Origin: Bacillota bacterium | GTDB taxonomy: Bacteria; Bacillota; Clostridia; DSM-8532 | Length of the DNA: 6,029 nt | Assembly: GCA_023410885.1 (NCBI GenBank) | Contig: JAEYPI010000142.1 | Span: 1-6,029, forward strand | Reading direction: 5' to 3' | Shown: positions 1 through 5,215 of the stretch, piece after piece | Layout of the letters: each line of letters starts with the position of its first letter | How positions within the stretch are numbered: the stretch's first letter is position 1 | Translations under genes and position numbers: made by a program | Notes under the pieces: generated by a model | Database searches by the model: none | Told to the model about the DNA's origin: nothing | The model's input: the letters and a program-made list of their open reading frames with translations, nothing else

Positions 1-525
1 GAGCAAGGAGAGCATTTCCCATGGGAAGTCATACGTTCTCTTGACGCTCATTTCTTCACCCATCACTGTGGCCGATTGTATGTCAAGGCCTGTGGCATCT
101 ACAGTGTAATAGCTGTCGAAAGCATAGCGTTCATAGGTATCTGCACTAACAACAAAACGGTCATGTTCCGGAAAATAAATCAAAATCTTAAATGTGCTTG
201 GCGGATAGTAGGTCCATTTGAAAGCATCGGTATCAGAACAATCTGAATAGCAGCCAAGAAAAAAGAATCCATCTCCATCCGAATAGGTATTGAGCTTTTC
301 CCAGATCTCCTCATTACCGTACCAGGTTTCATAATCATTGCTCTTGGACCATGGGCCGGTGGAAGCCCTGTCAGAAAGGAGTGTAACGTAATAGTTTTCC
401 GCTTCCAGCCCCTTAAAGTTGACCACAACAGAGGGCTTGGGGCCGGTATCAGCCATAACCGTAACCGCGAACATGGGAAGAAGTAAAACAATAATGAGCA
501 CAAATAGCCCTAAACGCTTTTTCAT
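1..525 (-). CDS. Partial secreted/membrane-anchored protein of unknown function, N-terminal 175 residues
   Basis: The frame opens at ATG 525 and stays open through all 175 codons to the window edge, so the C-terminus is missing. An AGGAGG ribosome binding site (536-531) sits 5 bases before the ATG. The N-terminus is a clear signal peptide: MKKR, a hydrophobic core of about 18 residues, then a VMA-like cleavage site before DTGPKPS. The mature part is rich in aromatic and acidic residues (for example GFFFLGCYSDCSDTD and YERYAFDSYY). From memory, Bacillota genomes encode uncharacterised proteins with an ADTGPKPS-type mature N-terminus, a similar extracytoplasmic domain and C-terminal membrane helices. 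The last visible residues (WEMLSLL) would fall where those helices begin; this is recall, not a search. The two cysteines in the CYSDCSD segment could pair outside the cell. The product is probably exported and membrane-held; no enzymatic motif is visible. The gene lies downstream of the terminator at 750-703 and so is probably transcribed separately. Confidence 0.8.
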   Translation of the reverse strand, partial: MKKRLGLFVLIIVLLLPMFAVTVMADTGPKPSVVVNFKGLEAENYYVTLLSDRASTGPWSKSNDYETWYGNEEIWEKLNTYSDGDGFFFLGCYSDCSDTDAFKWTYYPPSTFKILIYFPEHDRFVVSADTYERYAFDSYYTVDATGLDIQSATVMGEEMSVKRTYDFPWEMLSLL

Positions 526-585
526 AGCTACCTCCTAACCCTTACAAACCTTCTATGACTTTAGGTGGACGCATTGATAAAATCT

Positions 586-611
586 ATTACGATCCCTATG
601 TGTGGGGTAAT
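586..611 (-). other. Leader hairpin in the 5' untranslated region
   Basis: A two-part inverted repeat pairs ATTAC with GTAAT and, inside it, CCC with GGG around a 7-base loop, with a 3-base bulge on one side. It would form in the roughly 100-base leader of the signal-peptide gene if the TATAAT elements at 624-634 are used. It matches no riboswitch I know and may be incidental. Confidence 0.25.
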
Positions 612-623
612 CATTCCTATCAA

Positions 624-634
624 ATTATATTATA
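624..634 (-). promoter_or_regulatory. Candidate -10 region for the signal-peptide protein gene
   Basis: Two overlapping perfect TATAAT hexamers read on the minus strand (634-629 and 629-624), about 100 bases before the ATG at 525. No good -35 hexamer lies 16-18 bases upstream, so activator dependence or chance AT-richness are both possible. The position, downstream of a terminator and upstream of an isolated gene, is the main support. Confidence 0.35.
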
Positions 635-702
635 CAACACTTGCGTCTTTTAGGGGTCCGCATTTAATAAAACAATATGGTCCTAGGCTTCTTATTTTAA
701 TC

Positions 703-750
703 AAAAAAAGAACTGCTACAAAACATTTCGTTTTTGCAACAGCCCTCTTT
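703..750 (-). terminator. Rho-independent terminator
   Basis: On the minus strand this reads as a long stem (GGGCTGTTGCAAAAAC pairing with GTTTTGTAGCAGTTC, loop GAAA) followed by seven U and then GAUUAAAA. Several pairs are G-U wobbles that would become A-C mismatches on the plus strand, so the structure is built for minus-strand transcripts. It closes transcription coming from the small ORF at 984-880, and possibly from the ABC cluster further upstream. It also separates these from the signal-peptide gene. Confidence 0.85.
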
Positions 751-806
751 TCTATTATAAACTTAAGGAGTTTATGAATATTATGTTTATTAAAGCCTCT
801 ACCCCT

Positions 807-831
807 CCCTTTTAACATATACCCAAAAGGG
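807..831. repeat. 7-bp inverted repeat downstream of the small ORF
   Basis: CCCTTTT (807-813) and AAAAGGG (825-831) form a perfect 7-bp stem with an 11-base loop. No U tract follows on either strand, so it is not a canonical terminator. It lies about 50 bases past the stop of the 34-codon ORF and could stabilise that transcript's 3' part. Confidence 0.35.
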
Positions 832-879
832 CAAGTCAATCAAAGGTCGCGCGATTATGGCTCTATCATCAGTTTTCTT

Positions 880-984
880 TTACTTTCTGGAAACCTTTGC
901 AAGCTGCATTTGATAGTTCCAAATGGTCTTCAAGAAAAAGTAAGTACCTACCACGACTGCTCCAAGAATTAATAAATCCATCAT
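880..984 (-). CDS. 34-residue single-pass membrane peptide, unrecognised
   Basis: This short ORF begins at ATG 984 and stops with TAA at 880-882. AAGGAG (998-993) lies 8 bases upstream, a well-placed ribosome binding site. A second ATG follows immediately (981), but its spacing is poorer. The product starts MMDLLILGAVVVGTYFFLK, one membrane helix over about residues 3-22. A short amphipathic tail follows, with basic residues at K19, K30, R33 and K34, predicting the C-terminus inside the cell. Length and layout resemble small membrane subunits or modulators such as KdpF, but I see no sequence match and assign no function. It has its own candidate promoter and tandem palindromes upstream and a terminator downstream. 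These surroundings are the best evidence that it is real, since 34 codons alone could arise by chance. Confidence 0.6.
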   Translation of the reverse strand: MMDLLILGAVVVGTYFFLKTIWNYQMQLAKVSRK

Positions 985-1031
985 AATGCTCACTCCTTAT
1001 AGAATGGTTTGTGTTTTTTTTATCAGTCTAC

Positions 1032-1066
1032 GTTAATAGTTTAACACATATAGTTAAAATTTTAAC
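1032..1066. promoter_or_regulatory. Tandem 14-bp palindromes, probable operator
   Basis: Two copies of GTTAA-N4-TTAAC lie in tandem: GTTAATAGTTTAAC (1032-1045) and GTTAAAATTTTAAC (1053-1066). Their centres are exactly 21 bp apart, two helical turns, so two dimers would bind the same face of DNA. The second copy is a perfect palindrome over 14 bp. They overlap the candidate promoter of the 34-codon ORF, which suggests repression. I cannot assign the pattern to a specific regulator family. Confidence 0.5.
1038..1065 (-). promoter_or_regulatory. Candidate sigma-A promoter of the 34-codon ORF
   Basis: TTAAAA (1065-1060) and TAAACT (1043-1038) are separated by 16 bp, each matching 4 of 6 consensus positions. 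The start point would fall near 1031, giving a leader of about 47 bases. Each hexamer lies within one of the two palindromes, so a bound regulator would cover both. The elements are weak individually and the call rests mostly on context. Confidence 0.3.
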
Positions 1067-1078
1067 ATATGCGATATG
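1066..1078. repeat. Third palindrome adjoining the tandem operator
   Basis: CATAT and ATATG flank a 3-base centre (CATATGCGATATG), abutting the second 14-bp palindrome. On the minus strand it lies just upstream of the candidate -35, where an activator could sit. AT-rich 5-bp arms are weak evidence alone. Confidence 0.25.
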
Positions 1079-1129
1079 CACAAATTTTAAGCTTTTTTCT
1101 TGTTATTATTGCTAAAATTTTCACAATAG

Positions 1130-1180
1130 ACTATACCGTTGGGTTCTAAAGGGTCAATATCACCCCTTCACAGGTATAGT
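1130..1180 (-). repeat. Nested inverted repeat
   Basis: ACTATACC (1130-1137) and GGTATAGT (1173-1180) form a perfect 8-bp outer stem. Inside it, 1148-1154 and 1162-1168 form a 7-bp stem with a 7-base loop. The inner stem needs a G-U wobble that only the minus-strand RNA allows, so it would act in minus-strand transcripts. It could be a 3' structure of the ABC operon transcript or part of a small RNA. Confidence 0.4.
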
Positions 1181-1214
1181 TATCTCATTAAAAGACAAGC
1201 TTCTTCCCCCCTAA

Positions 1215-1251
1215 ATTACGGAAGCAATTTTCTCTTTTCTGGAACCGTAAT
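1215..1251. repeat. 7-bp inverted repeat
   Basis: ATTACGG (1215-1221) and CCGTAAT (1245-1251) are perfect complements around a 23-base loop. It is the middle of three consecutive dyads in 1130-1310. No adjoining U tract or known motif is visible. Confidence 0.35.
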
Positions 1252-1278
1252 ATTCCCCGTTCATGCTGAGAAAAATGA

Positions 1279-1310
1279 AGGGACCCATCCGCGCAAGGCA
1301 GACTGTCCCC
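1279..1310. repeat. Imperfect GGGAC/GTCCC inverted repeat
   Basis: AGGGAC (1279-1284) pairs with GTCCCCT (1305-1311) with one bulged C, around a GC-rich interior. GGGAC/GTCCC ends of this kind occur in dispersed REP-like palindromes of some Clostridia, so this may be a decayed copy. That comparison is from memory and is weak. Confidence 0.3.
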
Positions 1311-1375
1311 TATTGACTAGTAGAGACTAGGATTGTTAGATTTCATTGGGATATACTTGAACCGTTTAAATTCTC

Positions 1376-2119
1376 TTATTCCCATTTAAAATACTTGATG
1401 GCAATCCCCCCGCAGATCACAACGAGCGCAACCATGATGAAGAATGGCCACCATATAACCTCAATGGGTAAACCAAGCGAAGTCGCCTTCAATAGCTTGA
1501 TTCCCTGCGTTAGAGGTAAAACATCCACAACCTTTTGTAGCCCGAAGGGCATGACCTCATAGGGCAAGGTCGCTCCGGAAAAAATCAGCATGGGAAAGTA
1601 CAAGAGACTGGCGACGATACTGGCAACCTTCATGTTTGGAGAAATTCCGCCCACCATAATGCCAATGCTGAACATAGACAGCATGACCAAGAAATACGAG
1701 GCCATAAACATCCCCAAAGATCCGCTGAATTGGGTTCCAAAGATAAGTGTGGAAACGAGAAAAACCAAAACCAGCGAGGCCAAGGAGTATAGGGCATAAA
1801 TACTTACCTGCACAGCTAAAAGGATGGTTGGACTGGTTGGCGTTACCTTAAATCGCTTCAGAATTTTTTTCTGGCGATAATCAGAAATGACCAGCGGAAG
1901 ACCCATGACACCCCCCGCACAAATTGCAATGGTGGATAAGGCACCGAAGGATTGCGCCAGAAATGAATACCCTGCCCCTTCAAAAGCAGGCTTACTGCCG
2001 TAGAGGATACCAAGGATCACAGCCACAAGGACGGGCATGCATAGCGCAAAAATAATCATATCCATGCCCCTAAAGGATAGCTTAAGCTCTGTTTTGAGCA
2101 GTGTAATATACTTCTTCAT
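1376..2119 (-). CDS. ABC-2 type transporter permease (second pair)
   Basis: This is a 247-residue integral membrane protein of the ABC-2 exporter type, partner of the ATPase encoded immediately upstream. Six membrane helices are visible at about residues 19-40, 54-78, 99-127, 135-158, 165-185 and 221-241. Between helices 2 and 3 lies the cytosolic segment SDYRQKKILKRFKVTPTSP, the usual ABC-2 coupling loop. Near residues 176-191 the FSGATLPYEVMP stretch matches the conserved region before the last loop. I place the start at ATG 2119, not the in-frame ATG at 2158. A strong GGAGAGGAGG site lies 9 bases before 2119 and the protein then begins MKKYITLLK. The first 38 bases overlap the ATPase gene in another frame, implying translational coupling. 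Family members export antibiotics, peptides, lipids or ions; the substrate is unknown. No canonical terminator follows directly. Confidence 0.9.
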   Translation of the reverse strand: MKKYITLLKTELKLSFRGMDMIIFALCMPVLVAVILGILYGSKPAFEGAGYSFLAQSFGALSTIAICAGGVMGLPLVISDYRQKKILKRFKVTPTSPTILLAVQVSIYALYSLASLVLVFLVSTLIFGTQFSGSLGMFMASYFLVMLSMFSIGIMVGGISPNMKVASIVASLLYFPMLIFSGATLPYEVMPFGLQKVVDVLPLTQGIKLLKATSLGLPIEVIWWPFFIMVALVVICGGIAIKYFKWE

Positions 2120-2840
2120 TATCTGTTTCCTCCTCTCCTGTATACCACAGATAGGCATCCTCTAATTTTTCATAGGGACTTTGCGCAATAGCCGCCTGAA
2201 CTGTCCCAGAAAAAATAAAGCCGCCATCCTTGAGAATACTGATTCTGTCACATAGCATTTCTACTTCATCCATGAAATGAGAGGTCAGAAAAATCGTCAA
2301 GCCCTGTGCCTTCAGCTCAAGCATGCTTTTCCACACACTTCTGCGAGCCTTCGTATCCAAACCAGTTGTAAGCTCATCCAGAAAGACCACCTTGGGGTTA
2401 GGGATGAGCGCTAGAACGATAAAGAGACGTTGCTTTTGACCACCCGATAATTCGTTTACAAAAGCGTTTTTCTTGTCCGTCAGCTCAAATTGCTTTAGTA
2501 AATTTTCGACATTCCCAGGCTTTTTGTAAAGACAGGCCGTTTCCTCGCAAAGCTCCATCACTTTAATTTTATCGGGGTAATGGGATTCTTGAAATTGTAC
2601 GCCGACCTGCTCGAATAGCTGTTTTCGGTTTTTCCATGGATCTAAGCCCAAAATTGAAGCCTTCCCCGAATCCGCTTTTCTCGTACCTAAGATGCACTCA
2701 AGGGTGGTGGTTTTTCCCACACCGTTGGCACCCAGCAATGCATATACCTCGCCTGCAGCAACCGAGATGTTGATATTTTCGATCACTTTTTTGTCGCCAT
2801 AAGACTTACTCAACCCAGAAACTTGGATGGTTTCATCCAT
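2082..2840 (-). CDS. ABC transporter ATP-binding protein (second pair)
   Basis: This is a complete 252-residue nucleotide-binding subunit that powers the adjoining permease from the cytoplasmic face. Motifs in order: Walker A GANGVGKTT (37-45), Q-loop glutamine at 84 (VGVQFQE), signature LSGGQKQR (131-138), Walker B VVFLDE (151-156) with catalytic E156, D-loop TTGLD (158-162) and switch histidine H188 (LTSH). All key catalytic residues are present. One oddity is ELTTGLD where most relatives have EPT, so a leucine replaces the usual proline after the catalytic glutamate. The C-terminus ends in an acidic stretch, and its last 12 codons overlap the permease start. The start at ATG 2840 is supported by AGGAGG (2854-2849) with 8-base spacing. 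A 73-base gap separates it from the MerR-type regulator upstream and contains a candidate 19-bp-spacer promoter. It belongs to the drug/multidrug or NatA-like exporter ATPase group; the substrate is not deducible. Confidence 0.93.
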   Translation of the reverse strand: MDETIQVSGLSKSYGDKKVIENINISVAAGEVYALLGANGVGKTTTLECILGTRKADSGKASILGLDPWKNRKQLFEQVGVQFQESHYPDKIKVMELCEETACLYKKPGNVENLLKQFELTDKKNAFVNELSGGQKQRLFIVLALIPNPKVVFLDELTTGLDTKARRSVWKSMLELKAQGLTIFLTSHFMDEVEMLCDRISILKDGGFIFSGTVQAAIAQSPYEKLEDAYLWYTGEEETDNEEVYYTAQNRA

Positions 2841-2875
2841 ATCTTGATCCTCCTATTTTTAAGGTGTTTCAAGAT
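2841..2875 (-). promoter_or_regulatory. Inverted repeat enclosing the ribosome binding site of the second ATPase
   Basis: In the transcript, ATCTTGA (2875-2869) and TCAAGAT (2847-2841) are perfect complements. The second arm directly abuts the ATG at 2840, and the AGGAGG site lies in the 21-base loop. Folding would place the start codon against a helix and could reduce initiation. The same dyad could instead be a protein-binding site just downstream of the candidate promoter. Confidence 0.45.
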
Positions 2876-2904
2876 TATCATTATTTCAGGGTATGGTGTG
2901 TAAG
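2874..2904 (-). promoter_or_regulatory. Candidate 19-bp-spacer (MerR-type) promoter of the second ABC pair
   Basis: CTTACA (2904-2899, 4 of 6 consensus) and GATAAT (2879-2874, 5 of 6) are separated by 19 bp. Normal sigma-A promoters have about 17 bp; 19-20 bp is the hallmark of promoters activated by MerR-family proteins that twist the spacer. It lies just downstream of a MerR-family gene and upstream of the exporter. I do not see a clean dyad in the spacer, which limits confidence. Confidence 0.4.
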
Positions 2905-2913
2905 TGTAGGCTT

Positions 2914-3666
2914 TTATTCCATCATACGTTTCATTTTTTCAATTTGCTCAGCTACAAATCGTGCATTTTCGCGTGCTTCAGCTAAAGAGGTCAGGAGCTT
3001 ATCACAAGCCGTAATAATATCATCATCATTTTGAGGGGTGTCAATGGCCACACGAATATCAATCTCCGGGTCAACGGATAAGGCCCGTAGCATGCGCAAT
3101 ATGGCCGAAAGAGAGTAATTGGCGCACCGCAGGGATCGAATAATTTTCAATCGCTGTATATCGGTTTGTGTATAAATTCGATACGCATTTGAACTTCGTT
3201 TCGCGGTCAGCAGACCATTCAGCTCCCAGTTTCGCAGGGTGTCTATTGTGACATGGAGCAAATCGGCTGTCTCTTTTCTGGTGAGTACTGAGGAAGCTTC
3301 TGCTAATTCTGTATCTCTGCCAGACAATATCCGTCGCGTAATTTTAATCGCTTCCTCAGCATGCTTCTGTTCTGTATCTACTAGTGCAATATATTCTTGG
3401 GTGAGTTGGGCAGCCTTTTCATAATCTCCCAAAGCAGAAATCTTAATAATATTGACAGCCTGCTTGCGCAGACCATTTTGCAGCACTTCTACCCGAAGTG
3501 CTGCCCGAGCCAGCTTAAATTGTTCTATATGCAAATCGGTAAAAACACGGTATCCATTACTTAGCCTTTCAGGCTTAGGTATCAAACCGCAGCTTTCATA
3601 AAGGCGAACCGTGTTTACATGTATCCCCATCATTTTGGCTATATCAACCGTTTTGTACGTGTTCAT
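2914..3666 (-). CDS. Transcriptional regulator with two MerR-type DNA-binding domains
   Basis: This is a 250-residue cytoplasmic regulator. Residues 5-70 form a typical MerR winged helix: VDIAKMMGIHVNTVRLYE, then GLIPKPERLSNGYRVFT. Residues 127-195 contain a second complete MerR motif: LTRKETADLLHVTIDTLRNW, then GLLTAKRSSNAYRIYTQTDI. The two are joined by a charged, probably helical linker (about 75-118). The tail (about 198-250) is also mostly helical and could form a coiled coil. Most MerR proteins carry one such domain plus a ligand-binding or dimerisation region, so two in one chain is unusual. No dedicated ligand domain or metal-binding cysteine cluster is visible. The start at ATG 3666 has GGAGG 10 bases upstream. 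The gene lies 80 bases after one ABC pair and 73 bases before the next, suggesting it controls the second pair and perhaps itself. Its own promoter is unclear: a TATAAA sits upstream without a -35 match. Confidence 0.88.
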   Translation of the reverse strand: MNTYKTVDIAKMMGIHVNTVRLYESCGLIPKPERLSNGYRVFTDLHIEQFKLARAALRVEVLQNGLRKQAVNIIKISALGDYEKAAQLTQEYIALVDTEQKHAEEAIKITRRILSGRDTELAEASSVLTRKETADLLHVTIDTLRNWELNGLLTAKRSSNAYRIYTQTDIQRLKIIRSLRCANYSLSAILRMLRALSVDPEIDIRVAIDTPQNDDDIITACDKLLTSLAEARENARFVAEQIEKMKRMME

Positions 3667-3746
3667 TCACAATACACCTCCATGGTTTTTATAGCACAAC
3701 TTCAAACTCTGGTGTTATAATGTAGGGTTTTGAGGAAACGGCACGA

Positions 3747-4484
3747 TTACGTATTATCACTATTCATCTTCCTCGTAAATACGAAGATGGAAATCACCAT
3801 AATAACCACTGCGTATCCAATAACCCACCACAAATGCGGGAAAATCGAAGCAACATCACCTGAAAGCGCAGCCCGCCCAGCTTTAACAGCATGAACAAAG
3901 GGAAGTAAATAGGCGATATCTTTAAATGCACCGCCTACCAAATCAAGGTCAAACCATGTACCGGAAAGCCATGCACTAAAATTGGTAAGCAAGGCACCAC
4001 AGACTCCGCCCACTTGTTTATCATTAAACAAGCTACCGCAGAGTAAGCCGATAGCAATAAATAAAACGGCAGCCGGAATAAGCACCAAAAGGGTTAGCAG
4101 TACATTGACGCTCACAGTCAAGCCCATAAAAAAGGCCACAATAAAGCACACCATAATTTGAATGAGGGCCATGGGCAGTAACGGGAGCGTATAGCCAAAT
4201 ATAAAATCAGTAGCGGTAAGCGGAGAAGCAAAAAGACGAAGCATAAAGGAGCTGGTCCTGTCCTTGGCAATGAGCATACCCGAAAAAAGTGAAATAAAGG
4301 AAAGCCCAAAAACCGCAATACCTGGCGTAAGATGACCAATGGCAAAGAGCTCAACAGGAATATTGGATTGTATGGCTGATAAGAGCAGCAGTAAAATAAC
4401 AGGAAAACCAATACCAAAGGCTAAATTAAGCCGGTCTCTGATTATTTCCTTAGTGTTTCTTGAAGCAAAAGCCAAGGTTTTCAT
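3747..4484 (-). CDS. ABC-2 type transporter permease (first pair)
   Basis: This is a 245-residue membrane component of an ABC exporter, partner of the ATPase immediately upstream. Six membrane helices are visible at about residues 20-38, 52-73, 99-120, 128-151, 157-178 and 218-237. The cytosolic segment after helix 2 (KDRTSSFMLRLFASPLTATDF) matches the ABC-2 coupling-loop pattern, with the typical R-L-x-x-S-P-L-T sequence. The ATG at 4484 overlaps the ATPase stop as ATGA, and a purine-rich AAGGGGGA site lies about 9 bases upstream inside the ATPase gene. The two proteins are therefore probably made in equal amounts by coupled translation. It shares fold and length with the permease at 2119-1376 but little obvious sequence, so it does not look like a recent duplicate. 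No terminator hairpin is visible in the 80 bases after its stop. Confidence 0.9.
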   Translation of the reverse strand: MKTLAFASRNTKEIIRDRLNLAFGIGFPVILLLLLSAIQSNIPVELFAIGHLTPGIAVFGLSFISLFSGMLIAKDRTSSFMLRLFASPLTATDFIFGYTLPLLPMALIQIMVCFIVAFFMGLTVSVNVLLTLLVLIPAAVLFIAIGLLCGSLFNDKQVGGVCGALLTNFSAWLSGTWFDLDLVGGAFKDIAYLLPFVHAVKAGRAALSGDVASIFPHLWWVIGYAVVIMVISIFVFTRKMNSDNT

Positions 4485-5215
4485 ATGGATTGTCCCCCTT
4501 CCCCTGCAAGTGCAATAAATGCATCTTCAAATTTTGAAGTGTTGGTTTTCGACATCAGTTCTGATGCGGTACCCACAGCCCTGAGCTCACCCTTGGCCAT
4601 GATGCCAATACGGTCTGATAGGGCCTCAGCCTCTTCTAAATAGTGGGTTGTCAAAATCATGGTGACTTTGCCCTTAAGGCGTTGAATCATTCCCCACAAA
4701 TCTCTCCTGGCAAGGACATCAAGCCCCAGCGTAGGCTCGTCAAGAAATAAAATTTTAGGTTCTGAAATCAATGCCATTGCAATACTAAGCCGCCTTTGCC
4801 AACCGCCTGATAAGGTTTTCGACTTGTCCTTTGCAATTTCGGATAATCCAAAGGAGGAAATCGTTTCTTCGGCTTTTTTCTCAGCTTGTCTCTTGTCACT
4901 GCCGTATATCCCAGCAATAAGTATAAGATTTTCTCGGACAGTAAGATTAGGCGCTATGGCCGTTTCCTGTGGAGAAACATTAATCATCCCTTTTACCTGA
5001 GCTGGATTTGAAATGACACTACTGCCTAAAATCACAGCATCGCCATCCGATGGTTTTGTTAAGCAGGACAGCATTTTAATGGTGGTGGATTTCCCTGCAC
5101 CGTTTACACCCAATAAAGCGAATAGTTCTCCCTGCCCAATTGTTAAGTTGAGAGCATTGACAACAACTTTTTCCTTGTATTTTTTGGTGAGATTAGTTGT
5201 TTGTATGGCGATCAT
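4481..5215 (-). CDS. ABC transporter ATP-binding protein (first pair)
   Basis: This is a complete 244-residue nucleotide-binding subunit acting at the cytoplasmic face with the downstream permease. Motifs in order: Walker A GVNGAGKST (36-44), Q-loop Q83 (VSPQE), signature LSGGWQRR (135-142), Walker B ILFLDE (155-160) with catalytic E160, D-loop LGLD (163-166) and switch histidine H191 (TTH). All catalytic residues are intact. The W in LSGGWQRR departs from the more usual M or Q there. The ATG at 5215 overlaps the stop of the AbrB-type gene as ATGA. Its ribosome binding site AGGAGG (5228-5223, 7-base spacing) is made by the glutamate codons ending that upstream gene. Exporters of this ABC-2 class move drugs, peptides or ions; the substrate is unknown. 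Confidence 0.93.
   Translation of the reverse strand: MIAIQTTNLTKKYKEKVVVNALNLTIGQGELFALLGVNGAGKSTTIKMLSCLTKPSDGDAVILGSSVISNPAQVKGMINVSPQETAIAPNLTVRENLILIAGIYGSDKRQAEKKAEETISSFGLSEIAKDKSKTLSGGWQRRLSIAMALISEPKILFLDEPTLGLDVLARRDLWGMIQRLKGKVTMILTTHYLEEAEALSDRIGIMAKGELRAVGTASELMSKTNTSKFEDAFIALAGEGGQSI

Larger units (their letters stand above)
985..1375. other. 391-base intergenic stretch with palindromes and hairpins, no convincing protein gene
   Basis: This lies between the ABC permease stop and the 34-codon ORF start. A 63-codon plus-strand frame (1139-1330) lacks a ribosome binding site and spans several inverted repeats, so I do not call it. The left third holds the operator and promoter described separately; the rest holds three inverted-repeat structures. 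Just past the permease stop, CTAGT-AGAG-ACTAG (1317-1330) is a perfect short hairpin without a U tract, so no canonical terminator closes the ABC operon here. Confidence 0.6.

Noticed and set aside
180..503. 107-codon minus-strand frame
   Set aside because: It overlaps in a different frame the partial gene starting at 525, which has an AGGAGG site and signal peptide. The product lacks domain-like character.
764..815. 13-codon plus-strand ORF after AAGGAG
   Set aside because: Only 3 bases separate AAGGAG from the first ATG, the peptide is very short, and no plus-strand promoter or conserved feature supports it.
565..839. Overlapping frames of about 70 codons on both strands
   Set aside because: Both run through the terminator hairpin at 703-750, mirror each other and lack ribosome binding sites.
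1139..1330. 63-codon plus-strand frame
   Set aside because: No ribosome binding site, passes through several inverted repeats, and the composition does not look protein-like.
1590..1799. 69-codon plus-strand frame
   Set aside because: Antisense shadow of the ABC-2 permease.
3239..3424. 61-codon plus-strand frame
   Set aside because: Antisense shadow of the double-MerR gene.
4118..4417. 99-codon minus-strand frame
   Set aside because: Out-of-frame shadow within the first permease; its hydrophobicity follows from that gene's composition.
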